From: Bacteroidales bacterium
GTDB taxonomy: Bacteria > Bacteroidota > Bacteroidia > Bacteroidales > Muribaculaceae
Length of the DNA: 14,874 bases
Assembly (NCBI GenBank): GCA_004557385.1
Contig: SFEA01000049.1
Location: 1 to 14,874 of the forward strand
Reading direction: 5' to 3'
Below the pieces are notes generated by a model that did no database searches, had not been told where the DNA came from, and saw only the letters and a program-made list of their open reading frames with translations. Below are positions 13,126 to 14,874 of this stretch, piece by piece (position 1 is the stretch's first letter; each line of letters starts with the position of its first letter). A program made the position numbers and the translations under genes.

Positions 13126-14151
13126 TTAGATTTCAGAGAAGTACTTGATAGTACGAACCATCTGAGAAGTGTAAGAGTTTTCGTTGTCGTACCAAGAAAC
13201 AACTTGCACTTGATAAGTGTCGTCGTCAATCTTAGCAACCATAGTTTGAGTAGCATCGAACAACGAACCGAACTTCATACCGATGATGTCAGAAGAAACG
13301 ATTTGGTCTTCGGTGTAACCGAACGATTCAGTTTGAGCAGCCTTCATAGCAGCGTTGATGCCTTCCTTAGTGATGTCCTTGCCCTTAACAACAGCAACCA
13401 AGATAGTAGTAGAACCGGTTGGAGTTGGAACGCGTTGAGCCGAACCGATGAGCTTACCGTTGAGTTCTGGGATAACCAAACCGATAGCCTTAGCAGCACC
13501 AGTTGAGTTAGGAACGATGTTTTGAGCACCGGCGCGTGAACGACGCAAGTCACCCTTACGTTGAGGACCGTCGAGAATCATTTGGTCGCCAGTGTAAGCG
13601 TGGATAGTTGACATGATACCGCTTTGGATAGGAGCGTAAGCGTGCAATGCAGCAGCCATAGGAGCCAAGCAGTTAGTGGTGCAAGAAGCAGCAGAGATGA
13701 TGTTGTCTTCAGCCTTCAAAGTCTTGTGGTTAACGTTGTAAACGATGGTTGGGAGGTCGTTACCAGCAGGAGCCGAGATAACAACTTTGCGAGCGCCAGC
13801 TTGGATGTGAGCTTCAGCCTTAGCCTTTGAAGTGTAGAAACCAGTACATTCGAGAACTACGTCAACGCCAAGTTCGCCCCATGGGAGTTCAGCAGCGTTT
13901 GGCTTAGCATAGATAGTGATTTCTTTGCCGTCAACGATGATTGAGTTTTCAGTTGCTTCAACAGTGTGCTTGTTTTCACCGAACTTGCCAGCAAAACCAC
14001 CTTGTGCAGTGTCATACTTCAACAGGTGAGCAAGCATTTTTGGGTTTGTCAAGTCGTTGATTGCAACCACTTCATAACCTTCTGCCTCAAACATCTGACG
14101 GAAAGCCAGACGACCGATACGGCCAAAACCGTTAATAGCTACTTTTGTCAT
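13126..14151 (-). CDS. gap: glyceraldehyde-3-phosphate dehydrogenase, type I
   Basis: A 341-residue glycolytic enzyme converting glyceraldehyde 3-phosphate, phosphate and NAD+ to 1,3-bisphosphoglycerate in the cytoplasm. The Rossmann motif NGFGRIGR is at residues 7-14, and N32-D33 is the pattern of NAD-preferring enzymes. The active site SAASCTTNCLAP contains the nucleophile Cys157. The C-terminal WYDNENSYTSQMV segment is the usual family ending. Codons differ from the neighbours: GTT, GCT, GGT and AAC are strongly favoured where flanking genes use GCC, GGC and GTG, as expected for a very highly expressed gene. It is monocistronic, with its own promoter element, a long leader with a stem-loop, and a strong terminator. 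Confidence 0.98.
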   Translation of the reverse strand: MTKVAINGFGRIGRLAFRQMFEAEGYEVVAINDLTNPKMLAHLLKYDTAQGGFAGKFGENKHTVEATENSIIVDGKEITIYAKPNAAELPWGELGVDVVLECTGFYTSKAKAEAHIQAGARKVVISAPAGNDLPTIVYNVNHKTLKAEDNIISAASCTTNCLAPMAAALHAYAPIQSGIMSTIHAYTGDQMILDGPQRKGDLRRSRAGAQNIVPNSTGAAKAIGLVIPELNGKLIGSAQRVPTPTGSTTILVAVVKGKDITKEGINAAMKAAQTESFGYTEDQIVSSDIIGMKFGSLFDATQTMVAKIDDDTYQVQVVSWYDNENSYTSQMVRTIKYFSEI

Positions 14152-14226
14152 TTTTCTTTAAAATTTATTGGTTAAAATAATCAGTGTTAGTCAATCTATT
14201 TATTTTGTTCTCTATCTTTGTGGTTG

Positions 14227-14269
14227 GGCAATTCGCCTCGTGCCGATGCGCACTTGGCACAGTATTGCC
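14227..14269 (-). promoter_or_regulatory. stem-loop near the 5' end of the gap leader
   Basis: GGCAAT (14227-14232) pairs with ATTGCC (14264-14269), and inside it GTGCC (14240-14244) pairs with GGCAC (14256-14260). With transcription starting near 14273, this structure would sit at the very 5' end of a leader of about 120 bases. Such 5' stem-loops can protect mRNA from decay; that role is inferred. Confidence 0.45.
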
Positions 14270-14279
14270 TTATTTGTTG

Positions 14280-14287
14280 CAAAAGTA
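14280..14287 (-). promoter_or_regulatory. -7 element of the gap promoter
   Basis: On the minus strand TACTTTTG (14287-14280) matches TAnnTTTG. An A/T-rich stretch lies upstream, but no TTTG is present at the usual 19-21 base spacing. Confidence 0.5.
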
Positions 14288-14353
14288 ATATATTTTTTTC
14301 AATTGTGGTGCGAATATGCGCAAAATAATAGAATTTTTTCCTTAATTATTTTT

Positions 14354-14361
14354 TACTTTTG
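14354..14361 (+). promoter_or_regulatory. -7 element of the mscL promoter
   Basis: TACTTTTG (14354-14361) matches TAnnTTTG and carries the same TACTTTTGCA decamer as the divergent gap promoter. No good -33 element is visible. The leader would be about 78 bases, A/T-rich, without a clear Shine-Dalgarno sequence. Confidence 0.5.
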
Positions 14362-14445
14362 CAGTGGAGATAATTATTTGAATTTTAATTGCAAACAAAT
14401 TGCGACAAAACTACTTAATCATAATAACAAATTAATTTACGATTT

Positions 14446-14862
14446 ATGGGAAACTTCATTAAAGAATTCAAGGATTTTGCCATGAAAGGCAACGTGGTTG
14501 ACATGGCTGTGGGTGTTATCATTGGCGGTGCATTCGGCAAGATTGTCACCTCGCTGGTTAACGACGTTATCATGCCCGTTGTGGGCCTCATTGTGGGCGG
14601 TGTTGATTTCACCAACCTCAAATGGGTGTTTGCCGAAGCCACCGAAGACGCTCCCGAAGCTGCATTGATGTATGGCCAGTTCATCCAAAATGTGGTTGAC
14701 TTCCTCATCATTGCTTTCTGCATCTTCTTGATGGTGAAAGGCATTTCTAAACTCAATCGCAAGAAGGAAGAAGCTCCTGCTCCGGCTCCCGAACCCGAAC
14801 CGTCTGCCGAGGAGAAGCTGCTCACCGAGATTCGCGACCTGTTGAAGAATCAAAGCAAGTGA
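14446..14862 (+). CDS. mscL: large-conductance mechanosensitive channel
   Basis: A complete 138-residue inner-membrane channel that opens under high membrane tension to release solutes during hypo-osmotic shock. The N-terminal amphipathic helix (FIKEFKDFAMKGNVVDMA) leads into the first membrane helix (about residues 17-46) with the glycine-rich pore-lining pattern VGVIIGGAFGKIV and the conserved N39-D40-V-I-M-P44 turn. A periplasmic loop rich in acidic residues (FAEATEDAPEA) precedes the second helix (about 78-102). The tail has a Pro/Ala/Glu linker (PAPAPEPEPS) and a final helix (EEKLLTEIRDLLK) that forms the cytoplasmic pentamer bundle. Length and layout are normal. It is transcribed divergently from gap. 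Confidence 0.97.
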   Translation: MGNFIKEFKDFAMKGNVVDMAVGVIIGGAFGKIVTSLVNDVIMPVVGLIVGGVDFTNLKWVFAEATEDAPEAALMYGQFIQNVVDFLIIAFCIFLMVKGISKLNRKKEEAPAPAPEPEPSAEEKLLTEIRDLLKNQSK

Positions 14863-14874
14863 TAGATTGGCTGT

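Noticed and set aside
14213..14220. TATCTTTG on the plus strand inside the gap leader, resembling a -7 element
   Set aside because: No -33 element at proper spacing and no nearby gene to drive; mscL is over 220 bases away and has a better-placed element.

Overview
The window looks like a chromosomal segment of a Bacteroidota bacterium, most probably order Bacteroidales (a gut Muribaculaceae- or Prevotella-like lineage; this is inference). The reasons are several Bacteroidetes-type promoters (TTTG or TTG, about 20 bases, then TAnnTTTG), weak Shine-Dalgarno signals, an ECF sigma / DUF4974 anti-sigma / STN-type outer-membrane receptor operon, and a psd-pssA-DUF4834 cluster. Most of it is ordinary core genome. 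The left 1.5 kb is more accessory in character.

Layout. Bases 1-82 may hold the end of an unidentified gene. Bases 83-445 hold no convincing gene but are unusually dense in inverted repeats. A winged-helix Fic protein follows (446-1480, +); its Fic motif is intact except that the catalytic histidine is glutamine. Then come, all on the minus strand and read right to left, a peptidase-U32-family RNA hydroxylation protein (4717-3443) with its own promoter, and psd (3282-2611), pssA (2606-1902) and a small DUF4834 membrane protein (1831-1496). Psd and PssA catalyse the last two steps of phosphatidylethanolamine synthesis; a good promoter lies at 3333-3363.

The region 8626-4901 (minus) is a compact three-gene cell-surface signalling operon: ECF sigma factor, one-TM DUF4974 anti-sigma factor (4-base gap), and an 850-residue STN/carboxypeptidase-regulatory/plug/beta-barrel receptor (2-base gap). 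No SusD-like partner is present. Divergent from it is a TPR-coiled-coil-TM histidine kinase (8919-11081, +) with no response regulator in the window.

A hairpin at 11102-11154 separates the kinase from a convergent nucleoside (uridine) kinase family gene (12873-11194, minus). Next is gap (14151-13126, minus), a type I GAPDH with a canonical intrinsic terminator, codon use unlike its neighbours and a stem-loop near the predicted 5' end of its mRNA. Divergent from gap, mscL (14446-14862, +) closes the window.

Several starts were placed downstream of the longest open frame, because the longest frame begins at an upstream TTG that overlaps a neighbouring gene or promoter; internal ATGs fit better for pssA, the sigma factor, the anti-sigma factor, the histidine kinase and the nucleoside kinase. 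I saw no tRNA, rRNA, CRISPR array or recognisable transposase. I found nothing I can defend as a wholly new system; the best leads are the Gln-variant Fic protein with its palindrome-rich upstream region, and the transducer operon next to an orphan kinase.
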